A program made the translations under genes and the position numbers. A DNA stretch of 64,000 bases from Bugula neritina (Eukaryota; Bryozoa; Gymnolaemata; Cheilostomatida; Bugulidae): NCBI GenBank assembly GCA_964035545.1, contig OZ037767.1, positions 24,633,128-24,697,127 of the forward strand, given 5' to 3'. The notes beneath the pieces are model-generated. The model was not told the DNA's origin and did not search any database. It saw only the letters and a list, made by a program, of their open reading frames with translations. Positions 1-11,680 of this stretch are shown here, one piece after another (position 1 is the stretch's first letter; each line of letters starts with the position of its first letter).

Positions 1-810
1 AGTAGTAGCGACATAAGTGGTAGCAGTAGTAGTTAACATTTGCCTAATCTGTATACCATACTATGTTTTACACTGTACAGCATGTATTACTGTAGATGTA
101 CATTTCATAGCATGAACTATACAAGTTTACCTTCACATTTATAATGTTTCATCTCCTTGAAATTGTTAGCAACTTAAAAAGTTTGGTATTTATTGTTGTA
201 TGTGCATAGTAGAGCTATAATATTGTTTAGTATCCTATGTTTGTATGACGTGTTACCTTATGGATGTAGTAAACGTTTCTGCACTACTTACAGCTTGCTT
301 CATACTCATTAGTGTGTTTACTTACTCTCCTAAAAGCAAATGAAATTTGTTATATTTGCCTACATATGAATAACAAACGCATCAGAAAAGTACTTGTTTT
401 GTGTTGAATTAGATATGTTGATTTTTGTAATTAAAATATGTCAGAATTTCATATAAACTGTTAGAAATGTTATAATGAAATGTTTAAGTTGTTTAATAAT
501 ATATGAAGTTAGTTTTTGCATGTGCAGCATGTGTTGAATTTGATGGTGAAAAGTGTTAATGTACTGCTAAAATGGGAAGTGAATGTCTTATTTTATGAGT
601 ATAGTGTAAGTACTGATTGATCAACACTATTTGTACTGTCGTAACCTACTATTCACTGCTATGTAACCCAATTTAATTATCAAAGTAATACAAGGCATGA
701 AACTCTTCAAATTGACTCCTCTTAGTAAATGAGTGCTATCTATTAACTTATATGAATATGAGTAACCATGACAACTGCTCTTGCGTAATAAGGGGAAATT
801 TCTCTCGTAG
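1..810. other. Intron of the ACC gene
   Basis: AT-rich sequence with no open frame resembling ACC and no gene on either strand. It begins with a short degenerate run of AGT/AGC-type triplets (about 1-35). It is read as the intron upstream of the first visible ACC exon. Confidence 0.6.
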
Positions 811-3800
811 ACACAGACGATCTTCGATGTCGAGAATCAACAGTGTGAGTGATCACGAAAGCCTATGCACATTCACAGCCACCGAACTTCCTCCCTGTCA
901 AAGAATGGGAGTTATGGCCAGCTTTAGGAGCTTCGAGGAGTTCACACAGTGAGTATTCAGTCTAGATGGGGGGAGGGGGGTCTGCCCCCCCCCAGCTGCT
1001 AGGTTGTAGATACTAGATAGTCAACTATATCTGACTGCATAGGTTGTGTTTTGTAGATTTCTGTTGTGTCTTCTTGCTTCATTGGCTTCACTGTAAATAA
1101 AATTATGTTGTAGTCACTTTGACGTGTTGCTAAGAAGATTTGTCTTCCCGACAATAGACTACCACGACAAGGCTAGCCTATCTACCTCCCCTAAAGAACA
1201 TACTGCTGCAACTGATGATGAGCCTATACACATCCTCATGATAGCCGTGAAGGCAGATAAAACTGAAAACACAGACGAGGAACTGAGCAACAAATTCTTG
1301 GAATTCTGCAACGCTAAGGTGTGCACTCGTAACTTCTGAAATAATTTAGCAGCTCAGCATATTGATAAGCTATTCTGGGCGGTTCAAAAGGAAAATTGTA
1401 GACCTGCAAGTCTTGACAAAGTGTAACACATCTACCTATTGAGTAAAATATGTTTATATGATTCTTAATCTGGAATTATTATATATTTTATGGCTGGTTC
1501 TTGCAGTTCTGGTAATTTTCTAGTACTTGTATATTGTTTAGTTATATTTTATTCTCCAGCTAGTTGTACACTGTTGAATCTTCTTTATTTAGTCTGCTGA
1601 CATGAAGGCAAAGGGTATCAGAAGGATCACATTTGCTGTCTTGTATTCTAAACTGTGGCCTAAATACTTCACATACCGTCACCGTAAAGCTGTAAGTATC
1701 TACCTTACCATAGTATTGTCTACCTTGCTATAGTATTGTCTACCTACCAAATTTTTCCTTACATTTGCATTATCTGCAGACAGCTTGAAGCTCACCAGCA
1801 GTCTCACGTTCTGTTTAATCAGACATAAATTGAATTCTGTTTCCACCATTTAACATTATGTCAACAAATATATTGCTGTGAATGAAACAATCACTTAAAT
1901 CAGGCGTATACATTTTAAATTATATATGCTCAAGTATTCACTGTACGTTAATATATATCTCTGTATCCACATCTCTCTCTCTCTATCCACACGTCTGTTT
2001 CTATTTAGTATGCAGAAGACAGAATCTACCGGCATTTGGAACCGGCTCTTGCTTTCCAACTAGAAATAAATCGAATGAGAAACTTTGACCTCGAGGCTAT
2101 ACCGATTGACAACCACAGGATGCACATATACCTGGGGAAGGCTAAGCAGGTGTCCCGCACTCAAGAGTCTACGGACTATAGGTTCTTTGTCCGAGCTATC
2201 ATTCGGCATCATGACTTTGTTACCAAGGTATGTGTTCAGGTTACTTCTCTAGCTTCCTACGCACGTAGAAAAGTTAAAATCAATTTTTAAAGTTGCTTAT
2301 ATTTACCAGTTAAATTCATGAACATTTATATCAAAATTAAAATTTAGTTTTAAGAAATTTTCTATTAATGAAAGTTGTTCAGAATTTTTCAATTTGCAAC
2401 TTGGTTTATTTGTGATGTTTTTTTTTTAAACAATTGTTTAGTTGATTGATGATAAATTTTATTAATATTGTTTTTTCTAAGCAATTTAAGAAATCTCAGT
2501 GTAAAAACCCCAACTTATACAAGCTCAGTCTACAAGACCCTAAATAACATAGTCTCACGTATTCATGTCAACCATTTGTTTGTAGGAGGCTTCCTATGAG
2601 TATATCAAGAATGAGGCTGAGAGGACTCTGCTAGAGGCAATGGATGCTATGGAAGTTAGCTTCTCTCATCCTCTGGTAAGATATTTCACTAGTTGATTAT
2701 CTCACCTTGCACGTGTGTGTGGATAAGGAGATTGTAGACTAACAAACTGCAGCATTCTACGCTGAACCAGGGGTTGTCTATTAATATGTAGCTTAAGTGT
2801 GTAAATGCTGTAAGACAGTGGTTATACTCCTAAGAAAGTATTTTCTTTGAGATCCATTTGTTACCCTAACAGCCGCTCTGCAATACGTTTGGAGAATTTT
2901 TGATGTAATTTGTTATTCCGTTTCTCTATTGTACGTGTGCTGGTTATGCAATGTTGTCCAGCAGTGTGCAGCTTGTTCTAGTTAGCGGGAGTAATACGAG
3001 ACTCTTGTGGTAGACAGGATGCAGCTAATAAGTTGTCTTCTTTGCAGAGCTCCAGGACCGACTGTAACCACGTCTTCCTGAACTTCACCTCAACTCTGAC
3101 AATCACTGACCCAATGAACCCTAGTCAGCTGATGAGCACCGTACGAGAAATGGTTGTTCGTTACGGCCCTCGGCTGTGGAAGTCTCGGATCTTACAGGCA
3201 GAGCTGAAGATGACCGTCAGGTATGAATGTTATACAACATATCATCATGTTCAACTTTCACTACCATGTCCTGGTCGGGTGGTGGATGCAACATAATATC
3301 ATGGCTGTAGCTTATTCAATATACTTAAGATGTTGAGATGTAAAATTATTTTTTGTTCCTCATCAGTTTTTCTTGTTGAGGGAAGTGTTTCCATGCATTT
3401 CTACCTTCATTCTGATGTTATACTTTATGGCCAGCCATGCAAATATGCATCATAGTTGTGATGTAGTCCTATACTACAAGTGTGTCTAATACTGTGGCTT
3501 AGCTATTAACTTAATCTGGTTGATGAATTCAATAAAAAATGGAACAGCATATAAAGCAATATGCACAGTAGAAGACAATTACTAAATAGATTATTTGTTG
3601 TCAGATTTCAGCCAAATGGAGAGAAAATACCAATAAGAATGTTTCTGTCAAATGAGAACGGCTACTCTCTGGACATCAGCATGTATAAGGAGGACACTGA
3701 CCCTGTCACTAGCCAGGTCACCTTCAAGGCGTTTGGCAATAAGTCGGGACCTCTTAATGGCTTACTGGTCAGCACACCCTACATGACCAAGGTAAGACAA

Positions 3801-6800
3801 TTACTAATCAGCACGCCTTACATGACCAAGGTAAGACAATTACTAGTCAGTATGCCCTACATGACCAAAATAAGACAATTACTAGTCAGTACACCCTACA
3901 TGATTAGGGTAAGACAATCACTACTCAGTAACACTCGAATCAGGAAAATATGACAAACGCTTGTAACAAAGTCCAGATCTAGCAATAGGCTACTTACTTA
4001 TATAGTTGAATGATCTTCTACTTATTTTAAACGTCTGCTGCTTTTTAGGATCATCTTCAACAGAAGAGGTTTATAGCTCAGAACCAGAACAACACGACGT
4101 ACGTTTATGATTTCCCTGAGGTGTTCAGACAGGCTCTCTTCTCCGCCTGGCAGGCTTCCGGAAAAGGTAAAATAAACATACTGTCGAAAATATGTATTCA
4201 TTTTGCATACTAACTGCTGATCATATTATTGTGTTTTCTGAACTTGCTCTACGCTGCTAAGCAAGAAGCTGCTATTTAAGGTTTCAAATCCTACTTGTAA
4301 AAATATGTTTCTTCATCTTATCACACATATTTCAAATTGTATTTACTCTTTGCAATTAGTTGTGTTAAATGTAAGTAGTGGGATGAAACGTTTTTGCTAT
4401 TGCCCATGGGTTTCACACTGTAGAAATATACACATAATGCTTTCCTTCATTGTGTAACTTGTTCACTAAGCACATGGCATGTATAGGGGTTTATCCAAGT
4501 ATACCTGTCTGCCAACATACAATATGTATGATGCTGGTGGTTGTTGTAGGCAAGGAAATCAATGCTGCAGATATAATCGACTGCACAGAACTGATATTAA
4601 ATGCCGACAAAGAGTTGGTTCACCAGACTAGACTACCCGGAGAGAACCTGGTTAGTATTTTATTGAACACTGCATTCTGTAGCAAATGTATGTATAAAAT
4701 GTCTTCAGAATAAACATGTCTGTAGCTATCTGTAGCAGGCGTATGTACGAAATGGTTTCGGTGTAACCTTGATTTGTATCTGCATTATTTGTGTGTGAAG
4801 TTCAGATTAAGCACATCTTTAATACATTCTTAATTAGATTGGTATGGTGGCCTGGAAAATGACCCTGAAGACCCCGGAATACCCAGAAGGTCGTGATATC
4901 ATCATCATAGCCAATGACATCACGTTCAAGATCGGCTCATTTGGTCCAGACGAGGACCTCCTCTTCCTGCGGGCGTCGGAGTACGCCAGAAAGCACGGTC
5001 TTCCCCGAATCTACATATCCGCTAACAGTGGGGCACGCATCGGTATGTGGTTACCATAGCAACCAGCTTACCCAGCTTGCCTGCTGCACCATACTTGACA
5101 TACCTTTACAATAAATAACTTGATAAACTTGAACTTGTTTCTGAGCTGAATGGGAAAAGAAAATTGTTAAAACTGTTTACAGGTGTGGTTCGTAGAGATT
5201 ACGTTTACTCTCCTAAGCCAATCACAGTGACTTTTCTAATGCTGACTTAAACAACTGCGCTGTTTAACAATATGTCATGTCTCAGCCCACTAGAAATTAT
5301 GTGATATGTACTTTGATGTATTGCTTTACAGGTTTGGCTGATGAAATCAAACCCCTGTTCAAAGTTGCATGGAACGACAACTCTGACCCTGACAAAGGAT
5401 TCAAGTACCTGTATCTGACACCAGAGCACTTCATCAAGGTGTCAGGTTCAGTGAAAGCCCAACTGATAGAGGATGAGGGAGAATCTAGATATAAGATCAC
5501 AGATATTATAGGTAAGGTGCTAGCAGGTGCTCTAGTTTGCATTGGTTAAATGCTTTCTAGTATATTGGCAGCAACTCATGCTTGAGAGAAATGTATGAAC
5601 TATTTTTTGATATGGCAAATAGAAAACATCAACAGTTTTATATAATACCAATTTAATAATGTTAAACTTGGCTATATGACTATTATTTTACTTGTATCGT
5701 GATAACTGTGTACTGGATATTACTGATTTCATTAATTTAAAGCTATCAACAGATTTTACCTTTAAGATCCCCAGCAATGCATGTTATAGTGTCTGTATGA
5801 GCTGAAGTGAAGTAGTTAACAGAAGTACTTGCTGTTGTATAGGTGCTTCACACGGCCTGGGAGTAGAGAACTTGAGGGGGTCCGGTACGATAGCCGGCGA
5901 GTCGTCCCAGGCATACAATGAGATCCCAACTATAAACCTGGTGACTTGCAGAGCTATTGGTATCGGCGCCTACCTGGTGAGGCTGGGGCAGAGGACCATC
6001 CAGCACGAGAGCTCACACATCATCCTCACTGGAGCTGGTGCTCTCAATAAGGTGGGTTCAGGCTACGACTTGCTTATTTCTTGCATGTGGCATAATAATC
6101 TAGATAATGTAGAGTGTATTTTATTCTTAATAATTATATATGCCATACTAAATTTTATTACTAAATGCTGTAATTTATAGTAATGGATTTAAATAATTGG
6201 TATAAGATGCCTACAATTTATAGATAGTTTAGATTATATTTTATCATTTGTAATTGTATGGACCCACTAAATTATAATTTAATAAATTACATTGCTAAAT
6301 GTTCTAATTTATGTTAATGAGTTTAAACAGTTGATTGAAGATATATTGTGTCAGCTGTATAATATTACCTAATAACCTGCATACTGTAGGTGCTAGGTCG
6401 TGAGGTGTATAGTAGCAACAGTCAACTCGGTGGAACACAAATCATGTACAACAATGGAGTGTCACATCAAGCTGTTAGCCATGACTTGGAAGGAGTTAGA
6501 ACTATAATCAAATGGCTCTCCTACATTCCTAAGGTTTGCCGGTACACTTACTGGTTCTTATATGTCTGTTTCCTGTATAGAGTGCAACAGTGCAAGGGAG
6601 TGTAGCTTGCATACACATGTGTATCCTATCTTACCTGTGTGTGTATTGCTTCTTGATACAATCTCACAGTCACTAACAGTTGCTCCACGTTATGTGAATG
6701 GATTTTTCATTTAATGTTTGGAAACAGTTACTTCGAATAAAACCACAACCATAAGTTAATGCAAACCGCAACCACAAATTCATCCATACAGATCCATTGG

Positions 6801-9800
6801 AAGCAATGGGAATGCAATGTAGGCAATTCTCACAGCCTTTCTTAGTTCTAACTATGTATAAAGAGACCCCGGTTTAATTCTCCTTAGACAGATGGTGTGT
6901 TTAGTCATCCCATGGCTTTAGTTATTGTATTTGTTGAACAGACAACGCAATCTCCGTTACCCATCACCATATCATCAGACCCTGTAGACAGGAACATTGA
7001 GTTTATACCGTCCAAGACGCCATACGACCCTCTGCACATGCTCGCTGGCAGGGAGACGGAGGGCGGGTGGCAGTCTGGTTTCTTTGACAAGGTAAGCTAG
7101 TAAATATTTTCTACTCAACTTTAGTTTCCTCTACAAAATAAGATATTGGGCTAATACACAGTAAAAGTATATTTAAACCCACTTTAAAGCTGCACAATCA
7201 AGTGCAGCTATTGCAGAGTGTTGAGGTAAATACTATTAATGCTCACTGCAGGGTTCATTTGACGAAATAATGGCTGCCTGGGCCCAGACTGTAAGATGTG
7301 GTAGGGCTAGACTGGGAGGCATACCTGTAGGGGTCATAGCTGTGGAGACGCGAACTGTTACACTCTCTGTCCCCGCTGATCCTGCCAATCTAGACTCTGA
7401 AGCTAAATTAGTCCCTCAAGCAGGTAATGCTTTGGCGAAAGCTACATTTTTATATAGCAAGTAATAGAGATGTAATTTTCTGTTCTAGACTTTGTAATGT
7501 CGGATTTTATAACTTTTTTGAAAAAATGAATTTAACCTAAATGTACAAAGTTTTAATATCGGAAACATTAGAAATACCACAATGCCTTCGTAAGCCATTT
7601 CCTATCTCTCACAACTAATATAGGTCAAGTCTGGTTTCCCGACTCTGCATACAAGACCTCACAGGCTATCAAAGACTTCAACAGAGAGGGTCTACCTTTG
7701 ATGGTGTTTGCCAACTGGAGAGGTTTTGCTGCGGGCATGAAAGGTTAGTTATATAACTTGTGTGTTCCTGGGTGTTACGGAATTGGCTACAGTAAATGGC
7801 TCTCATGGAGGTTGACCAATCAAGACTTTGTAACGTCACCATTACATGTTTACAGCATCACAGAAGAATATTTCCCGGTAAACGACATCAAATGTACTCA
7901 AAAATTGCCTCATTATTGTACCACAGCTGATTTATTTTTTAATTTTTAAATAAGTTTGTTTGGTTTGAAATCTAGCACTAGCTTCACACACAAAATACTG
8001 GTGCTACATATACGCCCCCTCAGTCACTCCAGCTTTTCTGAATTGGAATCTAGCTCTATGATAAGCTACCATAACAAAATTGGCACACTGTGTAGAGAAT
8101 TTTAAAACCCCCACCTCTTGCTTCTAGCTAATTGGCTGGTTTAGAGATTATGAGCATACGTGTAATAATAAATATACTCAGTTAAATGCTGGCAACTTGA
8201 GTATAACTCAACTGCATGTTACAGATCTGTATGACCAAGTATTGAAGTTTGGTGCATACATAGTCGATGGTTTAAGAGAATATAAACAGCCAATCATGGT
8301 ATACATTCCACCTCACGCTGAACTTAGAGGCGGGGCTTGGGTTGTCGTAGATCCAACAATTAATGATCGCCGCATGGAGTTGTATGTTGACCCACAAAGC
8401 AGGTTAGTGGAGCTTAGCTTAGCGTTGCCAGCTGCCCTCGATGGTTAATACTGTAGCCTATGACTAGTTGCGGTAATTTCTAGTGTTGGTAATACTGTTG
8501 TGTATGTTGATAGAGGTGGTGTGTTGGAGCCCACAGGCATTGTGGAGATCAAATATAAACGCAGAGACGTACTAAAAACCATAAGAAGGCTTGACTCAAA
8601 ATATCAGGCTCTTGCTGAGAAACTGGTTAATGAGAAACTATCCATTCAAGAAAAGGTATTTGCAAGTTATCTTGGAGAAATGTATATTTGGAGATTTTTG
8701 GCTCATGTAATGTTGGTTTTACTTGCAGTACTTATAGTAACTTCTATAATTGCTAATAATACTAGTGTTATATTACGTAGTAGCCAGAGTGTTTTTTACA
8801 GTCAACAGTAAATAATATGTAATATATATTTACAAATAATACTGTTATTGTTTGACCACCAATCCAACACCTATAAACTCTACAAGTGCCTGTGCAAATG
8901 TCAGAGTTGTGTAACCTTGCTATTTATTTGTTAGCATGACATTGAGCTGCAGATGGCGCATCGAGAGGAATATCTCATCCCAATCTACCACCAGGTGGCA
9001 GTTTCATTCGTAGACTTGCACGACACTCCTGGTAGGATGCAAGAAAAGAACTGCATAAATGTGAGTTTTGTATATTGTACTTTTGCTAATATATGTTTGA
9101 GTTCAGTTTTAGGAGTTTTCTACTCTAGTGGCTGTTTAACTATATTCACATCAAACCAACTTTTAAATTCAAAATATTTGTGTGTAGCTTGTGTTTTGAT
9201 CTAACCTTGAAATAATGCAATCAACTCTTTACATCATCATCCAATATAGGACACGTAGCTACCTTGAACGTTGGAAAGTATTGTAGATGTTATAGACATT
9301 GAACTGAAGCAAGGTTTATACAATTTGATCGAATTTCTCATGGACTGTTGCGCAATATTTACAGGATATAATTCCATGGAGTGGAGCCAGGAAGTTCTTC
9401 TACTGGAGGTTACAAAGACTGCTGCTGGAAGATCAGGTGATTAAACTGGTCAAAGCTGCCAACCCGACCCTCACTGACCTGCATATCCAGTCAATGCTGA
9501 GTCGCTGGTTCGTTGAGGCCAGAGGTGCTGTACAGGTTAGTTGACTTCGTATTCGTATATTTAGTTGAGTTCATATTCCACGGGGATATGCTTGTGACTT
9601 GGTTTTATTCATCAGCTAAAGTTAGTATGTTCAAATACCTATTATTTGGAAAAAGCCTATGATATTATATTTTATTGTACTGTATTATATTGCACACATC
9701 AATGATTAGTTGGAATAACATATATGTGTAGAAATAGCGTGTTCAGATTATCCCAATCATCTTCCTGGCTATTCTATGAAGGGTCCCTCTTGCAAGTAGC

Positions 9801-10586
9801 ATACACAGGCAACCATACATTATAAACAATGCGTATCATTTTCTTAGGCTTATTTATGGGAGGACAACAAAGCTGTAGTCGAGTGGCTCCAAGATCAACT
9901 AAGGGAGGATAACAAGGACTCCTCCATCAAGCAGAATTGTCATTGCGTGAGCCAAGACTACAAGAGTCAACAGATTAAACAGTGAGTCTTCCGTTGAATG
10001 TAATCAACACTTGGCTTCCTTGTGTTCTCATCAGAGTATAAGAAAACTTGCTATAGTTTATAGTCTCCTCATCCCTGTGAGAACTTCTAATGAAAAGGGG
10101 TTTTAAGCGGGCTAGGCCCTTGTTTTCTGTTGTGGCAAAGGAGCAATTATGACTGAATTCTCTTTCTAACAACACCAATAGCCTTTGCGGGGATTCACAC
10201 CACTGACCTTGTTTTTACTAGGCCAGTGCTCTAACAACTAGACCATGACTTATCCATATCATAGTATAAGACATTGCTAAATATTGGTTGTGTATTCTAA
10301 AATAAATAGTTTCTGTGATGAAAAATATGTTTGTTTTGGTAATTAACCATCTCTTATATCATCATACATAGTAAATATAAATGCTACAATACAGCATAAT
10401 ATGCTGTAACTTTTTAAATATTTTCCTAAAACTCTGTGTATACTATAAATTTTGTATTTCAGACTTTTGGAAGGAAACCCCCGCTTAGCCATGGACTCTT
10501 TAGCTCACATGGCATCGATTATGTCTACCAGTGAAAGAAAAGAGTTGTCTTCTCTACTCAGTAAATTTGACGATGCATCAAGTTAA
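811..10586 (+). CDS. ACACA: Acetyl-CoA carboxylase, C-terminal part with carboxyltransferase domain (5' part off window)
   Basis: Multidomain cytosolic enzyme that makes malonyl-CoA from acetyl-CoA, the committed step of fatty acid synthesis. The window holds 22 exons: 811-948, 1114-1318, 1593-1691, 2009-2227, 2586-2675, 3048-3220, 3605-3791, 4049-4166, 4550-4650, 4838-5042, 5332-5511, 5843-6051, 6390-6533, 6942-7091, 7252-7423, 7624-7743, 8225-8402, 8514-8655, 8935-9060, 9365-9535, 9848-9981, 10463-10586. All phases join without a stop, giving about 1,127 residues. Recognised animal ACC blocks are [134 protein letters not shown] and [20 protein letters not shown]. The biotin carboxylase and biotin carrier parts must lie upstream. 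The first exon's acceptor (811) is the least certain edge. The gene is the ACACA/ACACB type; an invertebrate normally has one copy. No canonical AATAAA was noticed 3' of the stop. Confidence 0.96.
968..993. repeat. G-run/C-run inverted repeat in an ACC intron
   Basis: Six G, one A and six G (968-980), a TCTG loop, then nine C (985-993). The C run can pair with the G runs as a hairpin, or the G runs could contribute to a quadruplex. It sits 20 bp after the splice donor of the exon ending at 948, in an otherwise AT-rich region. Confidence 0.85.
1700..1745. repeat. Short tandem repeat just inside an ACC intron
   Basis: About two and a half copies of a 20-bp unit (CTACCTTACCATAGTATTGT and variants). 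It begins about 8 bp after the donor of the exon ending at 1691. Confidence 0.75.
3768..3923 (+). repeat. 39-bp tandem repeat (four copies) spanning an ACC exon-intron junction
   Basis: Copies at 3768-3806, 3807-3845, 3846-3884 and 3885-3923. Each carries the last codons of the exon (STPYMTK in copy 1) followed by the splice donor and the first intron bases. Donors at 3792 and 3831 are intact (AAG|GTAAGA), the third (3870) reads AT in place of GT, and the fourth (3909) is again GTAAGA. The unit is a multiple of three and stays open in the coding frame. Confidence 0.9.
6087..6345. repeat. Diverged tandem duplication in an ACC intron
   Basis: Two roughly 125-bp AT-rich blocks, about 6087-6215 and 6222-6345. 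They share segments such as ACTAAATT..., GCTAAATG, TAATTTAT and AATGAGTTTAAA-type strings in the same order. Edges are approximate. Confidence 0.5.
10064..10250 (-). mobile_element. tRNA-derived SINE-like element
   Basis: On the minus strand a tRNA-like head begins near 10250. The A box TGGTCTAGTTGTTAGAGC is at 10245-10228 and a B-box-like GGTGTGAATCC is at 10201-10191. The following non-tRNA body contains TCATAATTGCTCCTTTG, a GGGCC string and TTCTCACAGGGATGAG. The body recurs at 17898-18052. It lies in the last ACC intron, opposite to the gene. It is not a functional tRNA because no clean cloverleaf or 3' acceptor stem closes. Confidence 0.6.
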
Positions 10587-11546
10587 AGCTTCTATGCCTC
10601 TCAATAGATTACTCTTACTGACCTCTTCCCAGTTAGGATCTCTGTTTCGGCACTACCTACCTCTCTTTGATTGTTACTCCGGTTGATTTCTTTATTTATA
10701 TCCCAACTGTTTGCTGTGTGCTCACAATTATACTACTATTGGTTAGTAACACGAGATATTGTTTAGTGTTATTTATAGTAGTACCAGTAATTTTGCTGGA
10801 AGTTTTAATGCCTACTAAATAAGTGCTTTCTGGATCAACTTTAGGTGTGATTTCCACCACTGCTATATTTGGTGCCAAAATGATGAGGGTTAGGTTTTAT
10901 TTGTAATTTAGTTTTGTCTACAATTATCGAAGAAGGTGTCTTTACTCAAATTAGTACAATTATTTCACTGGAGCAGCTACTCTTTTTCTGCTAAGTTTCT
11001 AGGATGATTGCCTTTACAATGCTGTGTTACAATGTCCCAAGTTAATCATAAAGTGGGTAGAGTTTATTTATATGTACATTATCTTACAAGTTATTGACAA
11101 GAGCCAACTATTTGACAATAATTCTCTCCATATAGAACGTTATATATATATCGGCATTAGATAATATAATACAACATAACATTTTTTTATCAATATTGTG
11201 TATTTATGTGTTATTTGTGTAATCTTTTTGTAAGTAATATAATGTGTTGATTTGATCAGGTTTTATTGTATTTTCAAATTTTATTATAAAAATATTGCAT
11301 AAAAATCATGAAATAGTTATAACATCTTGTAAAAATCACCAACAGACAAGGTAAACATAGATATTTATAAAGTTGCAAACTAGTTAAGAAATTATAAGTT
11401 TTATTGAAGATAGTGGGGATTGCTTAGGTCATCGCATGGAGAGATTATTTTGTGGGCTGTGTTTTCTTGACTGGAAGTCTCCTTTTATCTAAACTGCCCA
11501 TTAATCTAAAACAAAACTTCAATATAAAGGGACTATAATATGTTTG

Positions 11547-11635
<89 letters not shown>

Positions 11636-11680
11636 CAGTATATAATTTTATATGAATACGTATTCAACTATAGGAAGCTG
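10587..11680. other. Tail-to-tail intergenic region between ACC and the KIAA2012-like gene
   Basis: Holds the 3' untranslated regions of two convergent genes and an AT microsatellite. No further coding sequence was seen. A candidate minus-strand poly(A) signal (TTTATT on the plus strand) lies at 11400-11405. Confidence 0.55.
11554..11631. repeat. AT dinucleotide microsatellite
   Basis: Uninterrupted (TA)n run about 78 bp long, just 3' of the KIAA2012-like stop codon and so probably in its 3' UTR. Confidence 0.95.

Noticed and set aside
9975-10178. 67-aa minus-strand open frame
   Set aside because: It lies in the SINE-like element and an ACC intron, with no coding homology recognised.
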